64,000 nucleotides of DNA from Nitrobacter hamburgensis X14 (lineage in GTDB: Bacteria; Pseudomonadota; Alphaproteobacteria; Rhizobiales; Xanthobacteraceae): positions 2,156,001 through 2,220,000 of the forward strand of contig NC_007964.1 of the NCBI RefSeq assembly GCF_000013885.1. The letters run 5' to 3'. The position numbers were made by a program, and so were the translations under genes. Of this stretch, positions 51,839 through 61,349 are shown in pieces (the first letter of the stretch is position 1; each line of letters opens with the position of its first letter). Below the pieces are notes generated by a model that worked only from the letters and a program-made list of their open reading frames with translations, did no database searches and was not told the origin of the DNA.

Positions 51839-54432
51839 TTGGCCTTCAAAAGTGCACAGCCACCCGAAGCGGTGCCAGATAGCCCCGAAAAAATCCTTCT
51901 GGAACTGCCTCGGCGCAAGATTCCGAGCGTGCTGCTGCATCAGGGACAGATGATGCAAAAGTACGTTGCGGAGGCGCAAAGCGCCCCTGACGTCGCGCTG
52001 CAACTGCCGACGGGAAGCGGCAAGACGCTTGTCGGTCTCCTGATTGGGGAGTGGCTTCGACGGAAGAACCAGGAGCGCGTCGTTTTTCTTTGCCCGACCC
52101 GCCAGCTTGTCAATCAGGTGGTTCAACAGGCCGAACAGCAATACGGCCTCAATGTTCATGGGTTCGTCGGATCGAAACACGATTTCGACGCAGGGGCCAT
52201 AGCTGACTACCAGGCGGCTCGGAGAATCGCCGTCACCACCTACAGCGCGCTGTTCAATATTCGGCCGATACCCCAAACATCATCATCTGCGATGATGCGC
52301 ACGCGTCCGAAAACTACATCGCATCGATGTGGAGCCTGTCCATACAGCGCAACGATCACGAACATGCTACGCTGCATGAAGCGTTGTCCAACCTGTTCCA
52401 GCCGCTTCTCGATGCAACAGATTTTGGCCGGCTCACGGGTGAGATCGACGACAACCTCGCCGATGCAGCCTGGGTGGAGAAATTGCCGACACCGGCCTTT
52501 GCGCCGATTGCGGCAGAATTTGTTGGCATCGTCGACCAGCACGTCGGACCAATCGAGGATCTCCGTTACACGTGGCGGCTTCTACGAGACAATTTGCACG
52601 CCTGTCACGTCTATCTCACCCCACAGCAGATCTACGTTCGTCCGCTCATTCCACCAACGTGGACCCACACACCCTTCACGGCTGCGCGGCAACGCATCTA
52701 CATGTCTGCGACGCTGGGCGAAGGCGGCGACCTTGAACGTCTGACGGGCAGGCAAAACATCACACGGCTTCCTGTGCCGCCGGGATGGGACCGCCAAGGT
52801 ATCGGGCGCCGGTTCTTCATCTTTCCCGAAATGACGTTAGATTCCGACGAGACGGACGAACTGCGTCAGACGTTGATGCAGCGGGTGCCGCGAAGCGTTT
52901 TCCTAGTGCCAAATGACCGGACGAAGGACGAAGTTGTCCGGGAGGCTCGGTCGCTCGGCATCACCACATTCGATGCAACAGCAATCGAAGAATCCAAGGC
53001 CGGGTTCGTTACGGCGACCGGCGCCGCCGCCGTGTTCGCCAACCGTTACGACGGCATCGATTTTCCGGGCGACGAATGCCGACTGCTCTTCCTCGATGGC
53101 CTGCCGAGGACGACCAACCCGCAGGAGCGCTTCTTCGTTGCCAAGATGGGCGCGAACGCGCTGCTCCAGGGCCGAATCCAGACGCGGGTCGTGCAGGCGG
53201 TTGGCCGCTGCACGCGGTCTCTCCAGGATTATTCGGCCGTCGTGGTGACCGGCAGCGAACTGACGGACTATCTAAACAGTCCGGCCAGGCTGAGTTTTCT
53301 GCATCCTGAGTTGCAGGCCGAATTGGATTTCGGCGCGCGCCAATCGACCAGCGTCTCGATCGCAGACTTGGTCGAGAACTTCGACATCTTCCTGCGCAAC
53401 GATGCGGCGTGGGAGGCCGTCAATCGTCAAATCCTGGCCAAGCGCGACACCGCTACGCAGGCAACGCCTTCGGGTGTCGGTCAGCTTCAGGCGGTCGTAA
53501 CGGCGGAGATCAATTATCAAAGGAACCTGTGGCAAAAGCATTACGAAGGCGCTGTCGAGAACGCAGGGCAAGTACTCGCGGCGCTCACGGATCCATCATT
53601 GCAGGGCTACCGTGCCTTGTGGAATTACCTGGCCGGTGCTGCGGCCGCATACGGCGAAGGCGCCGGCGTTGGCGGCATGAGCGCGCGTGCACGCATACAC
53701 TTTGCCGCCGCGCGCGATGCGGCGGGCGCCATTCGGTGGCTTGCATCACTCGCGCGTTATCGCGCCGAGCTACCCACAGTCTCTACAGAGAACCATGCCC
53801 TACAGGGACAGATTGAGCGCCTTGAAACGATGCTACTAAAACTGGGCACAAAGCATGAAGCGCGTTTTGCCCAAAGAGAAAAGACGATCCTTGACGGACT
53901 GAACTCTGCCGACACGACTCAGTTTGAGATCGCGCATAAGGACCTCGGCGAAATGCTTGGGTTTGACGCAGGCCACCATGAATCGGATGCGTCGCCCGAT
54001 CCTTGGTGGACGTCCGGCAAATATTGTCTGGTGTTCGAGGATCATTCAGGGGCTGACCCAAAATCGTCGCTCGGGGCTGACAAGGCGCGCCAGACCACCG
54101 GACATCCGAAATGGATGAAGGCGAATACCACCATCACGCACGTCACAGAGCACACCGAGATTCTCTCGGTCCTGGTAACGCCTGTGAAGAGGGCAGAGGC
54201 TGGCGCATTCCCACATCTCAGTGACGTTGCTTTGTGGCCGCTGGCTGATTTCCGGGTTTGGGCCCGAGAGGCGCTGAACGTCGTGCGGCAGTTGCGGCGA
54301 ACGATGGGCGATGAATGCAATCTCGCTTGGCGCGCAGAGGCACAGGCGGCTTTTGAGGAGAAGGGATACGATGCGGCAGGGCTTATCAGATCCTTGGCTG
54401 GGTCCAATGCAGCGAAGGGATTGAAGAAATAG
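51839..54432 (+). pseudogene. SF2 helicase (DDAH box), one frameshift
   Basis: The first frame (TTG 51839 with AGGAA upstream, or TTG 51788) gives Walker A LQLPTGSGKTLVGLLIGEWL and PTRQLVNQVVQQAEQQYG. Near 52255 it must shift: the next frame reads ADTPNIIICDDAHASENYIA (DExH variant) and runs to 54432 with MSATLGEGGDLERLTGR and AVGRCTRSLQDYSAVVVTG, the last helicase motif. About 860 residues in all. A small deletion at the end of ALFNI has broken the gene, unless it is a sequencing error. The C-terminal 300 residues are unassigned. It precedes the OLD-UvrD-AddB-AddA cluster on the same strand. Confidence 0.78.
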
Positions 54433-54970
54433 CGAGAGAGCAAGTCGCCGAATGATCATGATTTCGTCGCACTGCATCACCTCGTAGCGTGTTGTGATCG
54501 TTGTTAGCCGCGAACGCGACGGAATTCGCCAGGGTCGATCAGGTAAGCATTCCAACCACCGCGCACTACTTGAACTCCATCAAGAACTCGATCCCTCGAT
54601 GTGCTGGACGTTGAATACGCGTTGGGTGCACGTATCGCCCACGACTTTGAAATCTAGTCCTGAAACGAAAAGGCGTAGCCACCTGCGAAACTCTCGAAGC
54701 CAGCACCACCGGCGACCTGCCATTAATCATCATGTAGAGAACAAATAGCGAACTTTTCGTCTGAGTCAATCCGAAATTTGCTTCGGCGATTTTGCCGATC
54801 TGTCTTATGCGATGGGCGAGATTGCTCCCTCTGGGTCGACGATTTCTGACTTACGTCACGCAGCTGCTGTTCGATGAACCTTCCGCATGCGAGCAAAAGG
54901 TCGCATCCAAGAAGCGGTGTGTAGTGAGAACGCTCGACTTTGCCTGGAATCGCGTAGCTCGTAAGTTCGG
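54433..54970. other. intergenic stretch
   Basis: About 540 bases between the broken helicase and the OLD-type gene. Only short frames are seen. It probably contains the promoter of the downstream cluster. Confidence 0.4.
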
Positions 54971-56767
54971 GTGAATTCACGGAGCAAACGAGCAGTGGCG
55001 ATCCATCCCAACATAAGACGTCTCGATATAAGTCGCTTCAGGTGTATCGAGCATCTCGAGTGGCGGCCCGACCAGGGCGTCAATGTCTTGGTCGGTGGTG
55101 GCGACTCGGGCAAGAGCACCGTGCTCCATGCGATAGCGTTGCTCTTCAGCCCTACGAATATGGTCCAAGTGTTCGAGACCGACTATTTCAATCGTAGCAG
55201 TGAGCAGGGCTTCTCGATCGAAGCGGTCGTCGAGCTTCCAGAAGAAGTCGGCATAGGCAATCTTCAACAAACATTGTGGCCTTGGGCGTGGAACAAGCAG
55301 GCCGCTGTTCTCCCCAATCCCGATGTGTCCGGCGGACCGGAAACGCCAGTTTATCGCTTTCGCGCACGAGGGACCAACGAACTCGAGCTCACCTGGGAAG
55401 TCATTCAGCCGAACGACGAGGTCGTCGGATTGCCTGTCGGATTGCGTCGCAAGATCGGCGTCGTCCGCCTGGCCAACGATGATCGCAATGATCGCGATCT
55501 CCGCCTAGTCGCAGGCTCCGCGCTCGATCGGTTGCTCTCGAGCGGCAATCTTAAATCCCGGATCAATAAGCAGATCGCGGAGACGGACCTAGCCACCGCG
55601 CTTCTCGATAGCGAGATTGAGGCCCTCCGAACGTTGGGTACAACGCTGGAAAAGGCGGGCCTTCCGCACGACCTCGCACTTGGCCTCACAAGCAGTCAGG
55701 GACTGTCGATCGGAGCACTCATCGGCCTGCTGGCCAGCCGCGACGGCGTCATGCTTCCGCTGGCCAGTTGGGGTGCCGGCACGCGTCGTATGTCGTCGTT
55801 GGAGATCGCCGCAAGCACTGAATCTGCCACCAGGTTGACGATCATCGATGAGATCGAGAGAGGGCTTGAGCCCTATCGACTCCGGCAACTCATCGCCAAA
55901 CTGGACGACGGGGGCGGGCAGTGTTTCGTTACCACGCACAGCCCGGTCGCGGTCGCGGCATCAGGAAACGGACAATCCGCATTGTGGTTCGTGGATGCGA
56001 AGGCTCAGATCGGATCTCTGCCGCGGGAAGCCATTGAGCGTCAGCAGAAGCGCGATCCGGAGACGTTCCTGGCGAAGCTTCCAATCATCGCCGAGGGGGT
56101 CACTGAAGTCGGATTTCTACGCAGGGTCCTTCGGAATGCGTTCACTGCGCCGCCTGCATTTTTGGGCCTCAGGGTCTGCGACGGTGGCGGGAATGATGCC
56201 ATGCTTGGATTGTTGGAGGCGCTGCGGAGCGCCGGGTTATCAATTGGAGCATTCTGTGACGACGAAGGTAGGTTCTCCGGTCGGTGGAAGGCAGTCTCTG
56301 AAGCCTTAGGTCCGCGTTTCTTCCAATGGTCCAAGGGGTGTTTGGAGGAGAACGTTATCAAACATGTCATGGATAAAGATCTAATGGCGCTCGCGCTCGA
56401 CCCCGAAGGGGCGTCCGGCCGGAGGTTACGCACGATTGCGGTTCGATTGAACCTGTCGGTCAAGGACGAAACGAGCATTCTGAACGCCTGCGGAACTCCC
56501 GAATATCGGTATGCAAAACTGCGATCGATCATCATCGCCGCAGCGACTGGCGACGATGAAGGAGCGCCGAACGACGAGGCAAAGAAGGAATGGAGGAGGC
56601 ACAGCCAAGAATGGTTTAAATCCCTGCAAGGCGGAGCCGAACTGGCGGTCAAGGCGATGGATTTGAAAGTTTGGCCGAAGATCGAGGCGGATCTCTTGCC
56701 GTTTATCAATGCGCTGGGCTCCGCATTTGGTCAGGCACCTCTATCTCCGGGGGCGCTGAAGCCGTGA
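54971..56767 (+). CDS. OLD-family ATPase-TOPRIM endonuclease (GajA-like)
   Basis: A 598-residue protein. The N-terminal ABC-type ATPase has Walker A VGGGDSGKST (residues 41-50), a signature-like LASWGAGTRRMSS near residue 271, Walker B LTIIDEIERGLEPYR near residue 293 and the H-loop VTTHSPVAVAA. The C-terminal TOPRIM has PIIAEGVTEVGFLRRVL near residue 372 (catalytic Glu) and GAFCDDEGRFSG near residue 428 (Asp pair). This is the layout of GajA and other OLD nucleases. Start GTG 54971; GTG 54995 is an alternative that better fits homologous N-termini. The next gene overlaps it by four bases. Confidence 0.86.
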   Translation: MNSRSKRAVAIHPNIRRLDISRFRCIEHLEWRPDQGVNVLVGGGDSGKSTVLHAIALLFSPTNMVQVFETDYFNRSSEQGFSIEAVVELPEEVGIGNLQQTLWPWAWNKQAAVLPNPDVSGGPETPVYRFRARGTNELELTWEVIQPNDEVVGLPVGLRRKIGVVRLANDDRNDRDLRLVAGSALDRLLSSGNLKSRINKQIAETDLATALLDSEIEALRTLGTTLEKAGLPHDLALGLTSSQGLSIGALIGLLASRDGVMLPLASWGAGTRRMSSLEIAASTESATRLTIIDEIERGLEPYRLRQLIAKLDDGGGQCFVTTHSPVAVAASGNGQSALWFVDAKAQIGSLPREAIERQQKRDPETFLAKLPIIAEGVTEVGFLRRVLRNAFTAPPAFLGLRVCDGGGNDAMLGLLEALRSAGLSIGAFCDDEGRFSGRWKAVSEALGPRFFQWSKGCLEENVIKHVMDKDLMALALDPEGASGRRLRTIAVRLNLSVKDETSILNACGTPEYRYAKLRSIIIAAATGDDEGAPNDEAKKEWRRHSQEWFKSLQGGAELAVKAMDLKVWPKIEADLLPFINALGSAFGQAPLSPGALKP

Positions 56768-58278
56768 AAGACGATGAGGTCGCCGACCTCTTGAGGTCGG
56801 AGGTGCCGCTGGTCGTCATCGAAGCGCCAGCCGGATGCGGCAAGACACACCAAGGTGCGCTCTTCGCCGCAGAAATTGCGGCCCGCAACAAGCGGGGCCG
56901 ACTTCTCATCCTAACCCATACTCATGCGGCAAGGTCCGTCTTCGCTGACCGGATACAAAGCGGATCGGTGGCGATCAGAACGATCGACAGCTTTCTCGTT
57001 GAGATCGCAACGGCATATCACGCCGCACTGGACTTACCGCTAGACGTCGGTAGATGGGCACGCGAGAGCGGCAAATACGACGAGGCGGCCAAGCGGTGTC
57101 GCCATCTTCTCGAGGGCTCTTCGATGGTTTCGAGCGCGTTGGCTGACCGTCATCCATGGATCGTCTGTGACGAACATCAGGACGCGAGCGAAGACCAGCA
57201 TCGCGCCATCATGGCGATACATGCCGCGGGCGCCAGGGCGCGCTTCTTCGGCGATCCCATGCAGATGATTTTTGCAAAGAGCGATGGAGATATCCGAAGA
57301 AATGTCGAACGCTGGGAAGGGTTGAAGGCGCTAGGCGCGTGGGGAGAACTCGAACACCCACATCGCTGGCTTCCGCATTCCCCTGACCTCGGTGAGTGGG
57401 TTCTGGAGGCGCGCCGCACCCTTCGCGACGGTGGAATCATTGATTTAACAGGGCGCTTACCGCGCGGACTTTCGGTGCATTTCGCCGAGAACTCAGCTTC
57501 CGTACCGAACAAGGCAATGAGCATGACTGCCGGGCATCGGGCGCCCATCAGCGCGTTAACACGCGGCGACCGTTCGTTGCTGGTGCTTGCGGTCGGAACG
57601 GAACGTGTCGAACATCTCAATAGTTTCTTCGGCAGGTCGATGCCGATCTGGGAAGGACACCGTCGAGATCATCTCACGGCCCTGGTCGCGTGCGTCCGGT
57701 CGGCGTCAGGCGATCTCGGCTTGATATCCGACGGTTTCCTGCAATTCGTCTATGCGACGACCGCAAGATTCTCTGCTTCGAGCCACGGAAATCGGCTGAA
57801 AGTCCAAATTGCGGAAAGATGTTCGAGACGGGCACGAGGCGCAACGATCCATCTACAGACGATGGCCCGGCATCTGATGGACGAACCTGATCACCGGGGA
57901 GTGGCACGCGCTCTCCACAAATTCACCGAACTCGTCCGCGCAAGGGAGGATGGGTTCGCGGAGGTGACCTTGGACCTCAAGGCCGAAATCCGTGACGCCA
58001 TACAGATCGGACGCTTTGCGGACGTAGACGAAGGGTTTGCAGAAATCTCACGTCGCCGCTCATTCACGCATCCGCAGCCGGCGCCGCGAAGCATCAGCAC
58101 GGTTCACAAATCGAAGGGGCTCGAATGCGACAACGCCTTAATGATGCTATGTGACAAGCAGTCGTTCTCGAACAGTCGTTACAAACGACGGCTGTTCTAT
58201 GTCGGAATCAGTCGTGCCAAGAGATCGCTCGCTCTTGTCCTTTCGCGCAACCATCCAATTCCGTTCCTCACAATTTGA
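56764..58278 (+). CDS. UvrD-like helicase (GajB-like)
   Basis: A 504-residue protein from GTG 56764 (GTGA overlap with the OLD gene). Motifs: Walker A EAPAGCGKTHQ near residue 22, Walker B IVCDEHQDAS near 136, GDPMQMIF near 160, motif V STVHKSKGLECDNAL near 444 and motif VI LFYVGISRAKRSLAL near 477. This is a short UvrD/PcrA-like SF1 helicase. GajB of Gabija has the same size and partner, so the pair is Gabija-like; I cannot test orthology. An upstream frame to 56671 is not needed. Confidence 0.85.
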   Translation: MKDDEVADLLRSEVPLVVIEAPAGCGKTHQGALFAAEIAARNKRGRLLILTHTHAARSVFADRIQSGSVAIRTIDSFLVEIATAYHAALDLPLDVGRWARESGKYDEAAKRCRHLLEGSSMVSSALADRHPWIVCDEHQDASEDQHRAIMAIHAAGARARFFGDPMQMIFAKSDGDIRRNVERWEGLKALGAWGELEHPHRWLPHSPDLGEWVLEARRTLRDGGIIDLTGRLPRGLSVHFAENSASVPNKAMSMTAGHRAPISALTRGDRSLLVLAVGTERVEHLNSFFGRSMPIWEGHRRDHLTALVACVRSASGDLGLISDGFLQFVYATTARFSASSHGNRLKVQIAERCSRRARGATIHLQTMARHLMDEPDHRGVARALHKFTELVRAREDGFAEVTLDLKAEIRDAIQIGRFADVDEGFAEISRRRSFTHPQPAPRSISTVHKSKGLECDNALMMLCDKQSFSNSRYKRRLFYVGISRAKRSLALVLSRNHPIPFLTI

Positions 58279-58694
58279 GTTCGGAGATCGATTACGTGAG
58301 CTAGGTAAATTCCGGTGGGGTGCGTCCTCGCGCAATTCCCGAATATCGATGTGGGGGTGGTCGTGGATGACCGCTTCGTGGATATGTGTCAATCGGCGCC
58401 CAGAGCGAGGACGTCTTGGTCGATACGCGCGAATTCATCTGCGTGACGCAGAAAAATCAGGGTCTGTGGATTCTGAGACAGACCGGCAAATAGTCAGGAT
58501 GCCTCGGCTCGGCATTCGGGTGGATATATCCGCGGTTTCAGTCGGGTCGCCGGCGCACGACGAACTGTATACAACGGGAAATAGAAGATGCTTCGCATGG
58601 TGCATCTAGATGACGTGGCGTAGCGTAGAACGGGGCCGTTGAGCTTCGGGTGGGCAACTGCAAGTCTCAAGCTTGCGGTCGAGGGGGTGGATCG
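58279..58694. other. gap between GajB-like and AddB-like genes
   Basis: 416 bases without a gene that I can support. It separates the two pairs of the cluster and may contain a second promoter. The plus-strand frame from 58151 is a shadow. Confidence 0.45.
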
Positions 58695-61349
58695 ATGTCT
58701 GTGTTGCGGCGAAGTGTGGTCGTGCATACGAACTTGGCGGGCCACATGTTGCGTGTCGATTTTGCGAGGCGGAGCGAAATCGGCGTTCAAGTCCTCACCA
58801 TGGGACAGTTGGTTGCGCGTATAGCGGGCGGCTTGCTGCGGCCGGTCGATCCCGACATCCTGCTTGAGACGGCGCGAGCCGCACTTTCTGCGGTCGACAT
58901 GGCAGAACTCGAGCCGATCAAAGATCTGCCCGGCATGCCTCGCGCGGTCGCTGCCACGCTCGACAAAGTTTGGCGGGCGAACGTGCGGCTCTCCGAGTCT
59001 GTTCATCCCCGCCTAACTACATTGGCCCGTCTCGAAGAGGAAATCGTGGGCCGTTTGCCCGCCTCAATGAGGAGGCCTTCGGAGCTTGTCGAGTTGGCGT
59101 CGCTGCGCCTCGAGCTTGCGAAGTCCGTGATCGGCCCCGTGGAGATTCACGGCCATAGCGAGATGTCGCCGTGTTGGCGACCGTTTGTTTCGCGGCTGGC
59201 CGAAGTCGTTCCGGTGAAGTGGCTGGCGGGGGCGCGACACGTGCCGTCATGGCTGACCGGGACAAAAGTCGTTGTGGAGGCGACCCAAGCCACGGGGACC
59301 TCCATTGGGGTGCATTCTTGCGCGAACCAGCAACACGAAGTCATCGAGGCGTTCCGGTGGATACGCTCGTTGCTGGCCGGGGGCACGCCCGCCTCGGACA
59401 TCGCGATCGTTGCTTCCAGTCCGGGGGACTACGACGACCACGTCCTCGCGCAGGCGTCCGACAGTGCCCTTCCGATTCATTTCGTGCACGGCATGAAGGC
59501 TGTTACGGTAGCCGATGGACAGGCCGTCGCCGCGCTCGCGGAAATCCTGTTGAAAGGCATCTCGCAGGAACGCGTGAAGCGATATCTTTCGCTTGTCAGG
59601 GGTGCGCCGGCTCTGCACGACCTTTTTCGGGGATGGATCCGTCTCCTACCTTCCGATGCGCCGCTTACGACCTTGGCGAGATGGGAGGGGGCATTCAAAC
59701 GCGTTGAACCGTCGGATTGGCCCGATGGGCAGAACCGTTCCGCGGAATTGATGGATGTGTTGCGCCTGCTTGAGGGCGGGGTGGACGAAGCCACCGACAT
59801 CGGAGAGACGTTGCTCGCCGGCACCCAGCGCTCGATATGGAGGAGGGCACTCATGGATGGGCCCGCAGCAGCGCTTCCTGTGACATTGGCACGGTTGCGG
59901 GTCGACGACGGGGTTGAACCTGCATCGAATGTCATTTGGACATCGGCCATCGCGCTTGCGTCGTCGCCGCGACCGAACGTCTGGCTCTTGGGTCTGAACG
60001 CCGGAAGTTGGCCTCGCCGCATATCGGAGGACCGGCTAATCCCTGATCACGTCCTGCCGATCGAAGAACTGGATCCGCTTCCTGTGGCCGATGGTGACAA
60101 GCGCGATTTCGATACGATCGTCGCCAGCGCTTCGAATGTAGTAGCGTCGTTCAGCCGACGCGACGTCGGTGGCCGAATGCTGGGGCGGTCTCCATTGATT
60201 TCGACGACGGCAGACGTCCACCTCGACCGCGCCCGCACCCCCGATCATGCTTTCAGCGAGGCGGACCGCTTGCTCGCGCGGCCGCATGAATTCGCCAGCA
60301 TGCCGGTAGCGGTCTCCGGTCTCGGTTGTTGGCGGGATTGGTATCGCAACGACATCACCCCACATGACGGACTGATCGCGGCGGGACACGAACGGTTGCA
60401 GAAACTTTTCGAAAGACCACTGTCGGCCACGTCATTAAAGTTGCTCCTGCGCGACCCGATGCGTTTCGTCTGGCGCTATGCGCTTGGCTGGAAAGCTCCG
60501 GAAGATGCCGAAGAACCTCTGTCGTTTAGCGCGCTTCATTTCGGCAACTTGGTCCATGCTTCGCTTCGAGGCGCGGTCGACCAGTTGGAAATCGCCGGGG
60601 GATTGGCCAGCGCAGACCAGGCGCAGTTGACAGCAGCCATCGATGCCGCGCTCGCCACCGCCTCCTCAGACTGGGAGAGCGAGTTGCCAATTCCTCCCGC
60701 CGTGATCTGGCGGGATGCCACCGAAAGAGCTCGAGCGGTCTCGGTGGCAGCGCTTTCCTATTCGCTTCCTATGTTACCTGGACAACGGACATGGACGGAG
60801 ATCCCGTTCGGCAAATCTGACGCTGAAGGCGACGACGGGCGGGATCTCCCATGGAAGTCCGATGCGCTCGTGGAAATTCCGGGTACCAAACTCAGGATCG
60901 AAGGCCTGATAGATCGCCTTGATCTATCGGAGGACCGTTCGAAAGCACGTGTGATCGACTACAAGACCGGCAAGATGAGCAAGAAGATGTCGGAGACCGT
61001 CATCAAAGGGGGAAGCGAACTACAAAGATGCCTCTACGCCTTTGCGGGCAAGATGCTCATCGGAAGCGGCGTATCGATCGAGGCCGCTCTCCTGTTTCCG
61101 AAGGCGCCGGAAGATGAGGGGCTGTTTCCGCTAGACGATGTCGATACGGCTCTGACGAAGGTGGCTGCGGCCGCGGCGCTTGCGCATGACATGTTGATGT
61201 CCGGTTTCGCAGCGTTCGGCACCGATGCCAAGGATGCCTACAACGATCACGCGCTGGCGCTTCCCGCCAGTGCCGGCTATCTGCCGCGCAAGATACCGCT
61301 CGCGCAAGTGCGCCTCGGACAAGCCGCCAACGTCTGGAGTGAGCCATGA
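58695..61349 (+). CDS. AddB-like protein with PD-(D/E)XK nuclease domain
   Basis: An 884-residue protein (ATG 58695; a longer frame from 58650 is poor). The N-terminal two-thirds is an AddB-type inactivated helicase fold: MSVLRRSVVVHTNLAGHMLR has no GxGKT. The C-terminal nuclease shows HFGNLVHASLRG near residue 617, LRIEGLIDRLDLSEDRSKAR near residue 735 and VIDYKTGK near residue 753, the His, Asp and ExK-type residues of RecB-family nucleases. I see no four-Cys iron-sulphur motif. It ends in GTGAGCCATGA, overlapping the ATG of the AddA-like gene by four bases. Likely acts with that helicase on DNA ends. Confidence 0.82.
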   Translation: MSVLRRSVVVHTNLAGHMLRVDFARRSEIGVQVLTMGQLVARIAGGLLRPVDPDILLETARAALSAVDMAELEPIKDLPGMPRAVAATLDKVWRANVRLSESVHPRLTTLARLEEEIVGRLPASMRRPSELVELASLRLELAKSVIGPVEIHGHSEMSPCWRPFVSRLAEVVPVKWLAGARHVPSWLTGTKVVVEATQATGTSIGVHSCANQQHEVIEAFRWIRSLLAGGTPASDIAIVASSPGDYDDHVLAQASDSALPIHFVHGMKAVTVADGQAVAALAEILLKGISQERVKRYLSLVRGAPALHDLFRGWIRLLPSDAPLTTLARWEGAFKRVEPSDWPDGQNRSAELMDVLRLLEGGVDEATDIGETLLAGTQRSIWRRALMDGPAAALPVTLARLRVDDGVEPASNVIWTSAIALASSPRPNVWLLGLNAGSWPRRISEDRLIPDHVLPIEELDPLPVADGDKRDFDTIVASASNVVASFSRRDVGGRMLGRSPLISTTADVHLDRARTPDHAFSEADRLLARPHEFASMPVAVSGLGCWRDWYRNDITPHDGLIAAGHERLQKLFERPLSATSLKLLLRDPMRFVWRYALGWKAPEDAEEPLSFSALHFGNLVHASLRGAVDQLEIAGGLASADQAQLTAAIDAALATASSDWESELPIPPAVIWRDATERARAVSVAALSYSLPMLPGQRTWTEIPFGKSDAEGDDGRDLPWKSDALVEIPGTKLRIEGLIDRLDLSEDRSKARVIDYKTGKMSKKMSETVIKGGSELQRCLYAFAGKMLIGSGVSIEAALLFPKAPEDEGLFPLDDVDTALTKVAAAAALAHDMLMSGFAAFGTDAKDAYNDHALALPASAGYLPRKIPLAQVRLGQAANVWSEP

